NCBI GenBank assembly: GCA_003281625.1
Contig: QCBL01000001.1
Location: 62,001 to 126,000 of the forward strand
Source of the DNA: Prochlorococcus sp. AG-347-I04
GTDB lineage: Bacteria; Cyanobacteriota; Cyanobacteriia; PCC-6307; Cyanobiaceae
Direction of reading: 5' to 3'
Length of the DNA: 64,000 bases
Below, piece after piece: positions 54,359-60,827 of this stretch. The position numbers and the translations under genes were made by a program. Every line of letters starts with the position of its first letter. Position 1 is the first letter of the stretch. A model generated the notes under the pieces. That model had not been told where the DNA came from. It did no database searches and worked only from the letters and a program-made list of their open reading frames with translations.

Positions 54359-54781
54359 ATGGAAGATAATAGAGTTGTTTCTATCAACAAGAACAAAGAA
54401 CCAGAAATTGATACTTTAGGATTTATGTCTAAGACGATAGATTCTTTTCCTTTGCTCGAAAGAGATATTCTCCGATTAAGTTTAGGTCTAGGAGAACCTT
54501 ATGAAATCATGCATTCATGCGATGAGATTGCTGAAATATTAAATAAGCCAAAAGAACTTATTGATAAAAACTGGGCAACTGGAATGAAAAGATTAAGAGA
54601 CATTGTTCGGGAAGAGAAATCAAAACAGGAAAATGAGGATGCTTATTCCGAAATCAGATTGCAAATGCATAATCACTTAATTAAAAAACTTCATTCACTT
54701 AAAGAAGAGTGGAAACTGGACAATATTAGTCAAGTTACAGAAAGAATTATTCTTGCTTTCTTTAAAAATGATCTTGATTAA
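54359..54781 (+). CDS. Sigma-70 region-4-like HTH protein (140 aa)
   Basis: FPLLERDILRLSLGLGEPYE, SCDEIAEILNKPKELIDKNW and MKRLRDIV track sigma-70 region 4, as in the N-terminus of the 53037 gene. A charged helical C-terminus follows. No region 2, so not a complete sigma factor; a DNA-binding regulator or an anti-sigma-like partner is plausible. Divergent to the chaperone operon, so it may regulate it. Confidence 0.55.
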   Translation: MEDNRVVSINKNKEPEIDTLGFMSKTIDSFPLLERDILRLSLGLGEPYEIMHSCDEIAEILNKPKELIDKNWATGMKRLRDIVREEKSKQENEDAYSEIRLQMHNHLIKKLHSLKEEWKLDNISQVTERIILAFFKNDLD

Positions 54782-55275
54782 ATAATTTTCATAATGCTTA
54801 TTAGCCGAAATATTGGAAATTCTATTTTGCAATCGATTTGAAACTTATGAATAACGACGACGAAATATTCTTTGTAAAACAAACAAATAAAATGCTTACT
54901 GAGAGATGATGTGGTCCGAGGATTAAAGATTTAATTAATCATGATTAAATCATTCTTAAGGATTCATGCAAAATATTCGAGACCGATTATTTTATTTATA
55001 CGACAGCTCTGGTGATCGACTCGACCAAGGTTGACCAACTAGATCTTCACTAATCCATGGTCTGCAATACCAAGGTAAATTAACTTATCTAACCTTTACG
55101 GAAAGAAAGTTAAGTGATCAGAAATTAAACTTTCGGGATTAATTCTGAACTATCTTAAAAATAAAGTCGTTTGTAAAGCATGAAGAAGTGAAAAATCACT
55201 TTTACTTTCAAAACTAATTTCTAAGAAAATTCTTAATCTGATTATTAAATAGATCTCCTTTCTGTCGTCACCAAT
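54782..55275. other. About 490 bases with no clear gene
   Basis: Contains a 20-codon ORF at 54848 (MNNDDEIFFVKQTNKMLTER) and then 54905-55250 with higher GC and no ORF in either direction, possibly a decayed gene or an RNA ending at the terminator at 55277. No tRNA, tmRNA or 4.5S pattern recognised. Confidence 0.35.
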
Positions 55276-55276
55276 T

Positions 55277-55306
55277 AAAAAAGACCTGTAAAAGGGTCTT
55301 TTTTTA
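55277..55306 (+). terminator. Plus-strand intrinsic terminator
   Basis: AAGACC-tgtaaaa-GGGTCTT with T7. It must end something transcribed from the left, either the HTH unit or an unrecognised RNA in 54.9-55.27 kb. Confidence 0.75.
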
Positions 55307-55356
55307 TGTCTTAAATTTTATTTATTGACTGTTAATTCACAAATAATTAAATTTTT

Positions 55357-55488
55357 TTATCTCGCTCTTTCACGATCAGTTAATGCTTTTTCAAAAGTAA
55401 AAAAGAAAGTACAAATACTATTCAATGCAACCAACAAAAGAACTACTGATCTTCCATGTTGATTTAATTGAAGTGTTCTTTGAGTCAT
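55357..55488 (-). CDS. Small membrane protein (43 aa)
   Basis: MTQRTLQLNQHGRSVVLLLV then ALNSICTFFFTFEKALTDRE. One helix with a charged end. Starts 4 bases after the stop of the 60-residue gene. Confidence 0.5.
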   Translation of the reverse strand: MTQRTLQLNQHGRSVVLLLVALNSICTFFFTFEKALTDRERAR

Positions 55489-55492
55489 ACTC

Positions 55493-55675
55493 TTAATAAT
55501 CTTCGTTGTAATCGGATGGACTACCAGTTAAAGAACAAACAACTGATTCCTCTTTTTTCATTTCTTTTATTTCCATTATTGGTCTGCCCATTTTCTTAAG
55601 AACATTTATATCTTCTTTAGTCTGACAGCGAGCAATTATGTTTCCTTTTTGATCAAAGCAACAGTAGTAAGTCAT
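55493..55675 (-). CDS. Small Cys-containing protein (60 aa)
   Basis: MTYYCCFDQKGNIIARCQTK then EDINVLKKMGRPIMEIKEMK and VVCSLTGSPSDYNEDY. Four Cys (YYCC, RC, VVC). Its upstream region is one arm of the 126-base inverted repeat. Confidence 0.6.
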   Translation of the reverse strand: MTYYCCFDQKGNIIARCQTKEDINVLKKMGRPIMEIKEMKKEESVVCSLTGSPSDYNEDY

Positions 55676-55698
55676 TTTATTAAATTCAATTTAAAGTT

Positions 55699-55824
55699 TA
55701 TGGTTGATTTCAGTTGGAACAACGCAACCGACTCATGACAACCATGTTTTTAATCTAAGTCAGCAATAGATTTAAATGGCTAAAAAAACATACCTCTTTC
55801 CGTACCTAAATGTTCCTCAAACCG
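55699..55824 (+). repeat. 126-base inverted repeat, arm 1
   Basis: Aligns without gaps, in opposite orientation, to 59388-59513. Best matched at the two ends: the left end forms TATGGTTG/CAACCATG nested hairpins, the right end holds ACCTCTTTCCGTACC and TGTTCCTCAAACCG. The right end is 79 bases from the 55903 start. Confidence 0.7.
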
Positions 55825-55902
55825 CACACATTAGATACGCAATGTTTTAGTCAAATCAATTAGAACAAAGAGGTAGTTAAACAAATATACAAAGGAGAAT
55901 TT

Positions 55903-56040
55903 ATGAGTGGAGATTTTGAGACTCTTGAAATTAATCAACCCAAAATTAAATATTTAAAACCAGAAGATAATACAGAATGGTTAGACAAATTAATTAATAA
56001 TATTGAGCAGATGAAGAACAAGATATCAAAAGATTCTTAG
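55903..56040 (+). CDS. Small acidic/basic protein (45 aa)
   Basis: Good AAGGAG ribosome site 5 bases before ATG. MSGDFETLEINQPKIKYLKP then WLDKLINNIEQMKNKISK. Expressed from the repeat-borne TGTTCCTC motif region. Not recognised. Confidence 0.6.
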   Translation: MSGDFETLEINQPKIKYLKPEDNTEWLDKLINNIEQMKNKISKDS

Positions 56041-56175
56041 AAATCTAAGAAAAAAACTTTTTTATTTGATCTTTAGTTTGAATGAAAAGAAATTCAAAAA
56101 AGAATTTAAATTTTGTATTTAAGGTAACCGCTTTTTTGTGAGAATTATTCAGAATAAGATCCCGACTAATTTTTT

Positions 56176-56319
56176 ATGCAAAAAAATTTAGATGAAAATT
56201 CTTATGAAAAAAGAATTGAAAATATAGAAAAAGGAAAATCTTATTTAAAAAGTAATGGATTTTTTAAATCAAAATCTAATCTATTCGAAGACATACAAAG
56301 ATTTATCTATAAAAGATAA
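56176..56319 (+). CDS. Small charged protein (47 aa)
   Basis: MQKNLDENSYEKRIENIEKG then KSYLKSNGFFKSKSNLFEDI. Soluble, helical, Lys-rich. Not recognised. Confidence 0.5.
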   Translation: MQKNLDENSYEKRIENIEKGKSYLKSNGFFKSKSNLFEDIQRFIYKR

Positions 56320-56437
56320 TTTAAAAAATATTTTTTTACTTTTGATTAATTAAATCTCTCCTTAAGCAAGCCATCACATAAAAGAAAGAAAGACTTGAAA
56401 AGGTTAGGAGAAAAAACAATGGGTCAATTTTCTATAA

Positions 56438-56542
56438 CTAAATTAGACCAAATAATCCTGCAGTAAAACTAACAGCCGAAAAGAATGTGAAACCAATCAA
56501 ATCTCTTGGGGCAGAGTTCATAAATAAACTGATTTGAGTCAT
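56438..56542 (-). CDS. Small membrane peptide (34 aa)
   Basis: MTQISLFMNSAPRDLIGFTF then FSAVSFTAGLFGLI. One helix. Starts 5 bases after the stop of the secreted Cys protein, so it probably shares its transcript. Confidence 0.45.
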   Translation of the reverse strand: MTQISLFMNSAPRDLIGFTFFSAVSFTAGLFGLI

Positions 56543-56546
56543 GATT

Positions 56547-56741
56547 TTATGACTTGAGAGAATCTTTTAGATCAAACTTTTCAGCTTTTTCAGTTTGACA
56601 TTCAGTATCATCTTCAGCGCATTTAATTTCAGCTTTTTTGTTCATGTGGCTACTACAACCGCCGGCTATAACTGGTAAAGCGGTTGTAGCCGTAAAACCA
56701 GTTAAACATGCAAAGGCGATATAAGGAAAAAGTCTTTTCAT
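56547..56741 (-). CDS. Small secreted Cys protein (64 aa)
   Basis: Signal peptide YIAFACLTGFTATTALPVIA, then GGCSSHMNKKAEIKCAEDDT and CQTEKAEK. Mature part about 38 residues with three Cys (AGGC could also be a lipobox). Extracytoplasmic. Not recognised. Confidence 0.6.
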   Translation of the reverse strand: MKRLFPYIAFACLTGFTATTALPVIAGGCSSHMNKKAEIKCAEDDTECQTEKAEKFDLKDSLKS

Positions 56742-56942
56742 TTAATTGTTACTTTATGTAAACTTATTATGTTATATAAAAAGCTCAAGTGTGAGTAGCT
56801 GATAATTCGCGTGCACCCTATACCAATCATCTAAAGTGATTCAGCAAACCTATGAGTTTTATATTTATCTGAGTATTTTTACTTATATGTTGAGTTGAAG
56901 ACTTTAAATAATTAATGTTTGTTTTGGGTTTATATATAAGTC

Positions 56943-57098
56943 ATGGATAAAGAACACTTAATTGATTTAATATCTAATAGCATTATTTCTGAGATTAAAG
57001 ATCTCAAAATTAATGAGGAAAAATTGATTGCAAATAATTATTTAAATAATTTGAATTTAAATCAGCTTAGAATAATTTCTAAAGAATTTATTTTGTAA
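56943..57098 (+). CDS. Small helical protein, paralogue of the 26.4-kb gene (51 aa)
   Basis: MDKEHLIDLISNSIISEIKD and NYLNNLNLNQLRIISKEFIL. Conserved ends, variable middle compared with 26367. Function unknown. Confidence 0.68.
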   Translation: MDKEHLIDLISNSIISEIKDLKINEEKLIANNYLNNLNLNQLRIISKEFIL

Positions 57099-57176
57099 TT
57101 TTTATTGAATATTTATCTAAATGAATGAGTTTTTCTTTACTATCATTTGAATTTTAATAAGTTAATACCTTTTAAT

Positions 57177-57365
57177 ATGAATGATTCAGAAGAATTTAAA
57201 CCTAGCCTTAAACAAATAAATGAGGATATCAGACCTACATGGGAAGATATCAAAAAACAATCAGAAGTTTTAGTTAACAAACTTGGTTGCCCTAGATCAT
57301 TTGTAGGAGGGATGCTTCATGCAATAGCAAGCGACTTCTCTGATATGAAACTTGGGAATAAATGA
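57177..57365 (+). CDS. Small soluble protein (62 aa)
   Basis: From ATG 57177: MNDSEEFKPSLKQINEDIRP then VNKLGCPRSFVGGMLHAIAS. A TTG at 57147 would add ten residues. The stop overlaps the next ATG (ATGA). Not recognised. Confidence 0.55.
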   Translation: MNDSEEFKPSLKQINEDIRPTWEDIKKQSEVLVNKLGCPRSFVGGMLHAIASDFSDMKLGNK

Positions 57366-57511
57366 AAAACTTATTACTTACACCACTTTTCAAACTATTC
57401 AAAAAAAGCACTTTCCTCTTATCACTAAATCAAAACTCGTGCCCTGTTTTAGATGCTGAAGACATAAAAAAGCAAGAACAGAAAGAAGCTATTGAAAGGT
57501 TGTACCCGTAA
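57362..57511 (+). CDS. Small protein ending in ERLYP (49 aa)
   Basis: MKNLLLTPLFKLFKKSTFLL (amphipathic), NSCPVLDAEDIKKQEQKEAI, ending ERLYP. The charged helix plus LYP ending recalls the 10736 and 21463 proteins. Coupled to the upstream gene. Confidence 0.5.
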   Translation: MKNLLLTPLFKLFKKSTFLLSLNQNSCPVLDAEDIKKQEQKEAIERLYP

Positions 57512-57582
57512 ACTTTTAACAGAAATGTATCAGATCATATATACGATGCAGCACGGTCCTATGCACCCCCATGCCATCCATT

Positions 57583-57717
57583 ACTTTCCTAAATTGTGAC
57601 TTTGATGGATAATAAATTCATATCTGAAAAAGTTATTCACACTTTATTCAAACCTATATTTTCGCCAAGATCCCATTTCACAACAGGAACCTAACTACTG
57701 GCTAATGAAAAGTGAGC
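57583..57717 (+). pseudogene. Truncated copy of the EVE-gene 5' region (direct repeat, left)
   Basis: About 83% identical to 60263-60398, covering the upstream region and the first 14 or so codons of the EVE-domain gene (QQEPNYWLMKSE readable). The start ATG has become ATT and homology stops after AAGTGAGC. A partial duplicate with no use as a gene. Confidence 0.75.
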
Positions 57718-58077
57718 GCGTCTAGCTATTACTGGGATTTCAGGGAATCGTAATTTTTTACTCAAACTTTACTCAAACTTTTAAAGACTAAAAAACTAAC
57801 CGATATTGAGTTCGGTTCGAAGTAAGAAAACCCTGAAACTATTAATCTCTTTTGATGAATAGTCTTCAAATGACAAAGACACAAAGCACAAAAACTACAT
57901 TAAGTAGCAAGCTAAGTGTCTTGGAAGTAATCTGCATTAATTAAAAAGGTTTTTGTACTCGTGTGTAGGAGTGCGGGGTTAACCTTGAAACCGCTAGGCT
58001 CAAGTCCTTACGAAAAGGACAAGTCCTTAGACCACTTATACCTAAGAAACACACTCATCACAAGTAAAAATAACTTG
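57718..58077. other. 360-base gene-free stretch with repeats
   Basis: TTTACTCAAAC occurs twice near 57760. CAAGTCCTTA occurs twice at about 58002-58036 around GTCCTT/AAGGAC, and AAGACAC/GTGTCTT could pair over 57890-57940. The higher GC of 57960-58050 suggests a structured RNA or remnant, not recognised. Confidence 0.35.
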
Positions 58078-58122
58078 ATTGACAGTCGATCTAAACTTAG
58101 AGGGATAAAACCCTCTTTTTTT
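58078..58122 (+). promoter_or_regulatory. ATTGACA leader element 4 with strong hairpin
   Basis: ATTGACAGTCGATCTAAACT then AGAGGG-ataaaa-CCCTCT and a T-run ending one base before the ATG region at 58124. The best-formed of four copies. Confidence 0.6.
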
Positions 58123-58123
58123 G

Positions 58124-58297
58124 ATGAGAAACAAATTTAAAAGATCAGCTTTTTTTGATATGTCTGATGACCTTTTCTATCGAATATCATTAATAGGATT
58201 TTTAGTTGTTTTTAGCTCAATGGTATTTTTCCTAACGAAATATAGAGAAAAAAAAGTTAATAATATAAGCCAGATTTCCATAACTGAACAAATTTAA
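58124..58297 (+). CDS. Small membrane protein (57 aa)
   Basis: MRNKFKRSAFFDMSDDLFYR, helix ISLIGFLVVFSSMVFFLT, then REKKVNNISQISITEQI. Starts two bases after the hairpin T-run, with no visible ribosome site. Confidence 0.5.
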   Translation: MRNKFKRSAFFDMSDDLFYRISLIGFLVVFSSMVFFLTKYREKKVNNISQISITEQI

Positions 58298-58311
58298 TTT
58301 TTAAAGCAGTA

Positions 58312-58665
58312 ATGCAAAGATTTATAATTTCCCCGTTATTTGCTTTATCTAGATTTTTTATAAATACTTACGGAATATTTTTAAAGTTTTTTCTCCAATT
58401 AAATGGTGGTTATTGGTCAAGAATTGGTTTAACCGAAAATATTACAGAGGAAAGAATTAAAAAAAGAAGATTATATATCTTACCTTTTTATATTCTTCTG
58501 GCTTTATTGTTTGGATTACTATCTGCTCTTTATTGGTATTTGGTGATTCTATATGTACCACTTTTTATAGAAAGATATTTAAGTCCATTGAATAACAGTA
58601 TTGCTTTAATAATTGCTTTCGCTACTTTCTTTAGCTGGCTTTATATTCTTTGTAAAACAAAATAA
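58312..58665 (+). CDS. Membrane protein (117 aa)
   Basis: Hydrophobic segments at about 5-30 and 66-92 and at the end (ALIIAFATFFSWLYILC); amphipathic ENITEERIKKRRLYILPFY between. 14 bases after the small membrane gene, probably co-transcribed. Not recognised. Confidence 0.6.
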   Translation: MQRFIISPLFALSRFFINTYGIFLKFFLQLNGGYWSRIGLTENITEERIKKRRLYILPFYILLALLFGLLSALYWYLVILYVPLFIERYLSPLNNSIALIIAFATFFSWLYILCKTK

Positions 58666-58701
58666 ACAAAGTATTATCTATCTGCAAAAGCAAAAGATAC
58701 T

Positions 58702-58836
58702 TTATTTAAAATCTTCTTTTGTTTGATTATCATTTTCTCTTACCCAATAGTCCTCATATTTTAAATTTCTTTTTTGATAATCTAATGCGTTCATGTTCTT
58801 ATCGAGTATGGCAAAAGGAGAATTAGTAAATTTCAT
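58702..58836 (-). CDS. Small soluble protein with EDYW motif (44 aa)
   Basis: AGAGGTG ribosome site. MKFTNSPFAILDKNMNALDY then KRNLKYEDYWVRENDNQTKE. The EDYW-x-RE motif is also in the 59148 protein. Downstream of the DUF4278-like gene on the same strand. Confidence 0.55.
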   Translation of the reverse strand: MKFTNSPFAILDKNMNALDYQKRNLKYEDYWVRENDNQTKEDFK

Positions 58837-58894
58837 GGCATAACACCTCTAAAAAAAATAGTTTATTGAATATTTAATAGATATGAGATTTTAT

Positions 58895-58996
58895 TTATCT
58901 CAAGTAACTAGATCCTCTATAAGTAAGCTTTATTGTTTTCTCTTCTTGGCTCTTGCAATATACGAAAGATTTGCCGTTAAAATACATGTTTACCAT
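58895..58996 (-). CDS. DUF4278-like YRG-motif protein, copy 2 (33 aa)
   Basis: MVNMYFNGKSFVYCKSQEEK then TIKLTYRGSSYLR. Twin of 39158-39259 (28 of 33 residues identical, nine synonymous codon changes), 19,737 bases away without indels across about 235 bases. AGGAG ribosome site. A plus-strand ORF over the same bases is a shadow. Confidence 0.72.
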   Translation of the reverse strand: MVNMYFNGKSFVYCKSQEEKTIKLTYRGSSYLR

Positions 58997-59099
58997 TATG
59001 CAGCTCCTGGTCTTGATCAAGTCCCCGTCCTATGGCTTGATTCGTACTGCGGTCTATCTAATAGTAGATCGGACGATTTGGTAGCATTTACTACACTTT
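58997..59099 (-). promoter_or_regulatory. Conserved structured 5' leader, copy 2
   Basis: Same as copy 1 with AUCAAG/CUUGAU (59016-59021 with 59036-59041) replacing CUCAAG/CUUGAG, a compensatory change, and GUAGU-aaau-GCUAC at the 5' end (wobble). The CCAUAGGACGGGGA loop is unchanged. Confidence 0.6.
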
Positions 59100-59100
59100 A

Positions 59101-59129
59101 TTTATAGAGTATTTATACTCAGTTGTCAA
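59101..59129 (-). promoter_or_regulatory. Sigma-70 promoter with spacer palindrome, copy 2
   Basis: TTGACA (59124-59129), 17 bases, TATAAA (59101-59106). Spacer dyad GAGTATAAATACTC (59107-59120): both outer bases changed together relative to copy 1, so the symmetry is kept. Confidence 0.65.
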
Positions 59130-59147
59130 CCCTTAAGATTAAAATTC

Positions 59148-59330
59148 TCAGTCGCAATAGACTAAACAATGCTGATTAGTTGGATGTTCTCTACATTCCC
59201 TCTTCCAATAGTCTTCAAATAAATGGTTATCTCTATCAAAATTTCTTGTTATTTCTTCCATTCTGTTTCCAGCATAATTAAATGCTTTTAGGTATCTTGG
59301 AAGGATTGTGAATTGATTGAATAGTTTCAT
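59148..59330 (-). CDS. Small Cys/His protein with EDYW motif (60 aa)
   Basis: GGAGG-type ribosome site. MKLFNQFTILPRYLKAFNYA, then NHLFEDYWKRECREHPTNQH and CLVYCD. Three Cys and three His late in the protein could bind a metal. Its promoter region is arm 2 of the inverted repeat. Confidence 0.6.
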   Translation of the reverse strand: MKLFNQFTILPRYLKAFNYAGNRMEEITRNFDRDNHLFEDYWKRECREHPTNQHCLVYCD

Positions 59331-59387
59331 TTAGACCTCCTAGATCTATACTTATATTGTCCTCCTATAGCCTTGAAATTTATAGGT

Positions 59388-59513
59388 CGGTTTGAGGAAC
59401 TATTAGGTACGGGAAGAGGTATATATTTTGAATCAAAAAATACTAAAGCAGTCCTAAAATTAATACATGGTTGTCATGAGGCAGTTGCAGGGATACAACT
59501 GAAGCCAACCATA
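59388..59513 (-). repeat. 126-base inverted repeat, arm 2
   Basis: Read on the minus strand it carries the CCCGTACC and AGTTCCTCAAACCG motif, then ACC and TATAAAT, before the 59148 gene. The other end folds as ATGGTTG...CAACCAT with inner CAGTTG/CAACTG. Otherwise 59331-59781 has no ORF. Confidence 0.7.
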
Positions 59514-59745
59514 AAATATTAGAGATCAATTCAAGATTTAAAACACACTCATTATTTAAAAAGAAATCTTCTCCACTTTAGATAAAACTAAAATAAATCA
59601 GGATTTGAAAACAATGTAATCATAGATACCAACAGGTATTTAGCTAATTGATTATATATTTAACACACGAGTTAACCCGTTCCAATTTGTTGACTCTGAG
59701 GTTTTACCGTTGATTCCTTATCTTCTGAAAGTTGTTCCTTGCAGC

Positions 59746-59779
59746 TTTAGATTAAAAAACGGTCTTTATTTAATCTAAA
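59746..59779 (+). promoter_or_regulatory. Perfect 11-bp hairpin directly before a start codon
   Basis: TTTAGATTAAA (59746-59756) pairs with TTTAATCTAAA (59769-59779), 12-base loop, two bases before ATG 59782. It would cover the usual ribosome-site position. Confidence 0.5.
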
Positions 59780-59781
59780 CC

Positions 59782-59919
59782 ATGCAAAAGAAAATCGTAA
59801 AAAAATATGCTGAATTAATGCATCAGGCGCAACAAGCTACTGGAAGAAAAGAAGCAGTTGGACTAATACATAAAGCAGCAAAGTTAAAAACTAAATTTGA
59901 TAATTACGAGATGATGTGA
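59782..59919 (+). CDS. Small basic helical protein (45 aa)
   Basis: MQKKIVKKYAELMHQAQQAT then GRKEAVGLIHKAAKLKTKFD. Helical and basic. Sits 30 bases before the tandem-repeat gene. Not recognised. Confidence 0.55.
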   Translation: MQKKIVKKYAELMHQAQQATGRKEAVGLIHKAAKLKTKFDNYEMM

Positions 59920-59949
59920 TCATCTACAAAGCAATTTTCCCAAATAAGA

Positions 59950-60213
59950 ATGTCATTCTTAAATAAATTCTCGATTAAAGATATCATTCTCTCAAGCAAA
60001 GAGGCATATCAAAAGGAACTCAAGAACAACGGTGTGGGTTCACAAATAGGAAGGTCATTATTTAATAAATTTTCAATTAAAGATATCATTCTCTCAAGCA
60101 AAGAGGCATATCAAAAAGAACTCAAGAACAACGGTGTGGGTTCACAAATAGGTAAGTCATTATTTAATAAATTTTCGATTAAAGATTTTTCCTTCAATAT
60201 TTCCAACAGATAA
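59950..60213 (+). CDS. Protein of 35-residue tandem repeats (87 aa)
   Basis: Two full units of FNKFSIKDIILSSKEAYQKE / LKNNGVGSQIG(R/K)SL and a third cut short after FNKFSIKDF. The DNA unit is 105 bases and nearly identical between copies, so duplication is recent. Amphipathic; function unknown. Confidence 0.65.
   Translation: MSFLNKFSIKDIILSSKEAYQKELKNNGVGSQIGRSLFNKFSIKDIILSSKEAYQKELKNNGVGSQIGKSLFNKFSIKDFSFNISNR
59953..60213 (+). repeat. 105-base tandem repeat (2.5 units)
   Basis: Units begin at 59953, 60058 and 60163. Frame-preserving, differing by only a few bases. The third unit breaks off after about 30 bases of homology. Confidence 0.85.
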
Positions 60214-60262
60214 GCGTAATTTATAAAGTGGTACCGTCATGATATATAGAGGAAAGGGGTAC

Positions 60263-60398
60263 ACTTTCCTAAATAGAAACTTTGATGGATAATAAATTCA
60301 TAATCAAAGAAGTTACCCAAACTTTACTCAAACCCGATATATTCGCCGAGATCCTATGGTACAACAGGAACCTAGCTACTGGCTAATGAAAAGTGAGC
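60263..60398 (+). repeat. Direct repeat, right copy (EVE upstream region and first codons)
   Basis: 136 bases matching the left copy at 57583-57717. This copy keeps the intact start codon and gene. Confidence 0.75.
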
Positions 60399-60820
60399 CT
60401 GATGCTTACAGCATAGATACTTTAAAAAATGACGGTGTAACTTTATGGGATGGAATAAGAAATTATCAGGCTCGAAATTTTATGAGAAAAATGAATAAAG
60501 GAGATAAAGTTTTTTTCTATCATTCGAATTGTAAACCCCCAGGTATTGTCGGACTTATGGAGGTAATAGATCTAAATATTGTTGATCCTACTCAATTTGA
60601 TCAAGATTCAAAATATTTTGATCCAAAATCGAAACCTGATAATCCTAGATGGGATTGTGTAAAAGTAAAATATAAAAGTAAGTCAAATAAGATTTTAAGT
60701 CTACCTGAATTAAAGATTTTATTTAATGAAGACGAGTTATTAGTTGTAAAAAAAGGAAATAGGTTATCTATATTACCCGTTAGAAATGATATAGCAAAAA
60801 TACTGCTTGAAAAAATATAA
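60356..60820 (+). CDS. EVE-domain protein (thymocyte nuclear protein 1-like)
   Basis: 154 residues. YWLMKSEPDAYSIDTLKNDG, LWDGIRNYQARNFMRKMNKG and VFFYHSNCKPPGIVGLMEV are the PUA-like EVE fold, which binds modified bases in other systems. A truncated copy of its 5' end lies 2.7 kb upstream. Confidence 0.9.
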   Translation: MVQQEPSYWLMKSEPDAYSIDTLKNDGVTLWDGIRNYQARNFMRKMNKGDKVFFYHSNCKPPGIVGLMEVIDLNIVDPTQFDQDSKYFDPKSKPDNPRWDCVKVKYKSKSNKILSLPELKILFNEDELLVVKKGNRLSILPVRNDIAKILLEKI

Positions 60821-60827
60821 AAAATTT

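Noticed and set aside
57960..58050. tRNA or tmRNA fragment
   Set aside because: GC-richer and with small inverted repeats, but no cloverleaf, T-loop consensus or tag ORF could be traced.
58078..58110. TTGACA in the four leader elements as a -35 box
   Set aside because: At 16-18 bases downstream no copy has a TATAAT-like hexamer, so I treat it as part of the RNA element.
58997..59099. Glutamine-type (glnA/Downstream-peptide) riboswitch
   Set aside because: Considered because these occur before short ORFs in marine cyanobacteria and GGACGG is present, but the remembered core CGGAAGUAGG is absent (here ACGGGGACUUGA).
58883..59107. 74-codon plus-strand ORF over the second YRG repeat
   Set aside because: Its counterpart at 39.2 kb has an in-frame stop. 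On the minus strand nine codon differences are synonymous, a promoter and AGGAG site fit, and the protein has a known motif; the plus ORF is a shadow.
59953..60213. CRISPR-like array
   Set aside because: The repeats are 105-base, head to tail, without spacers, and encode protein.
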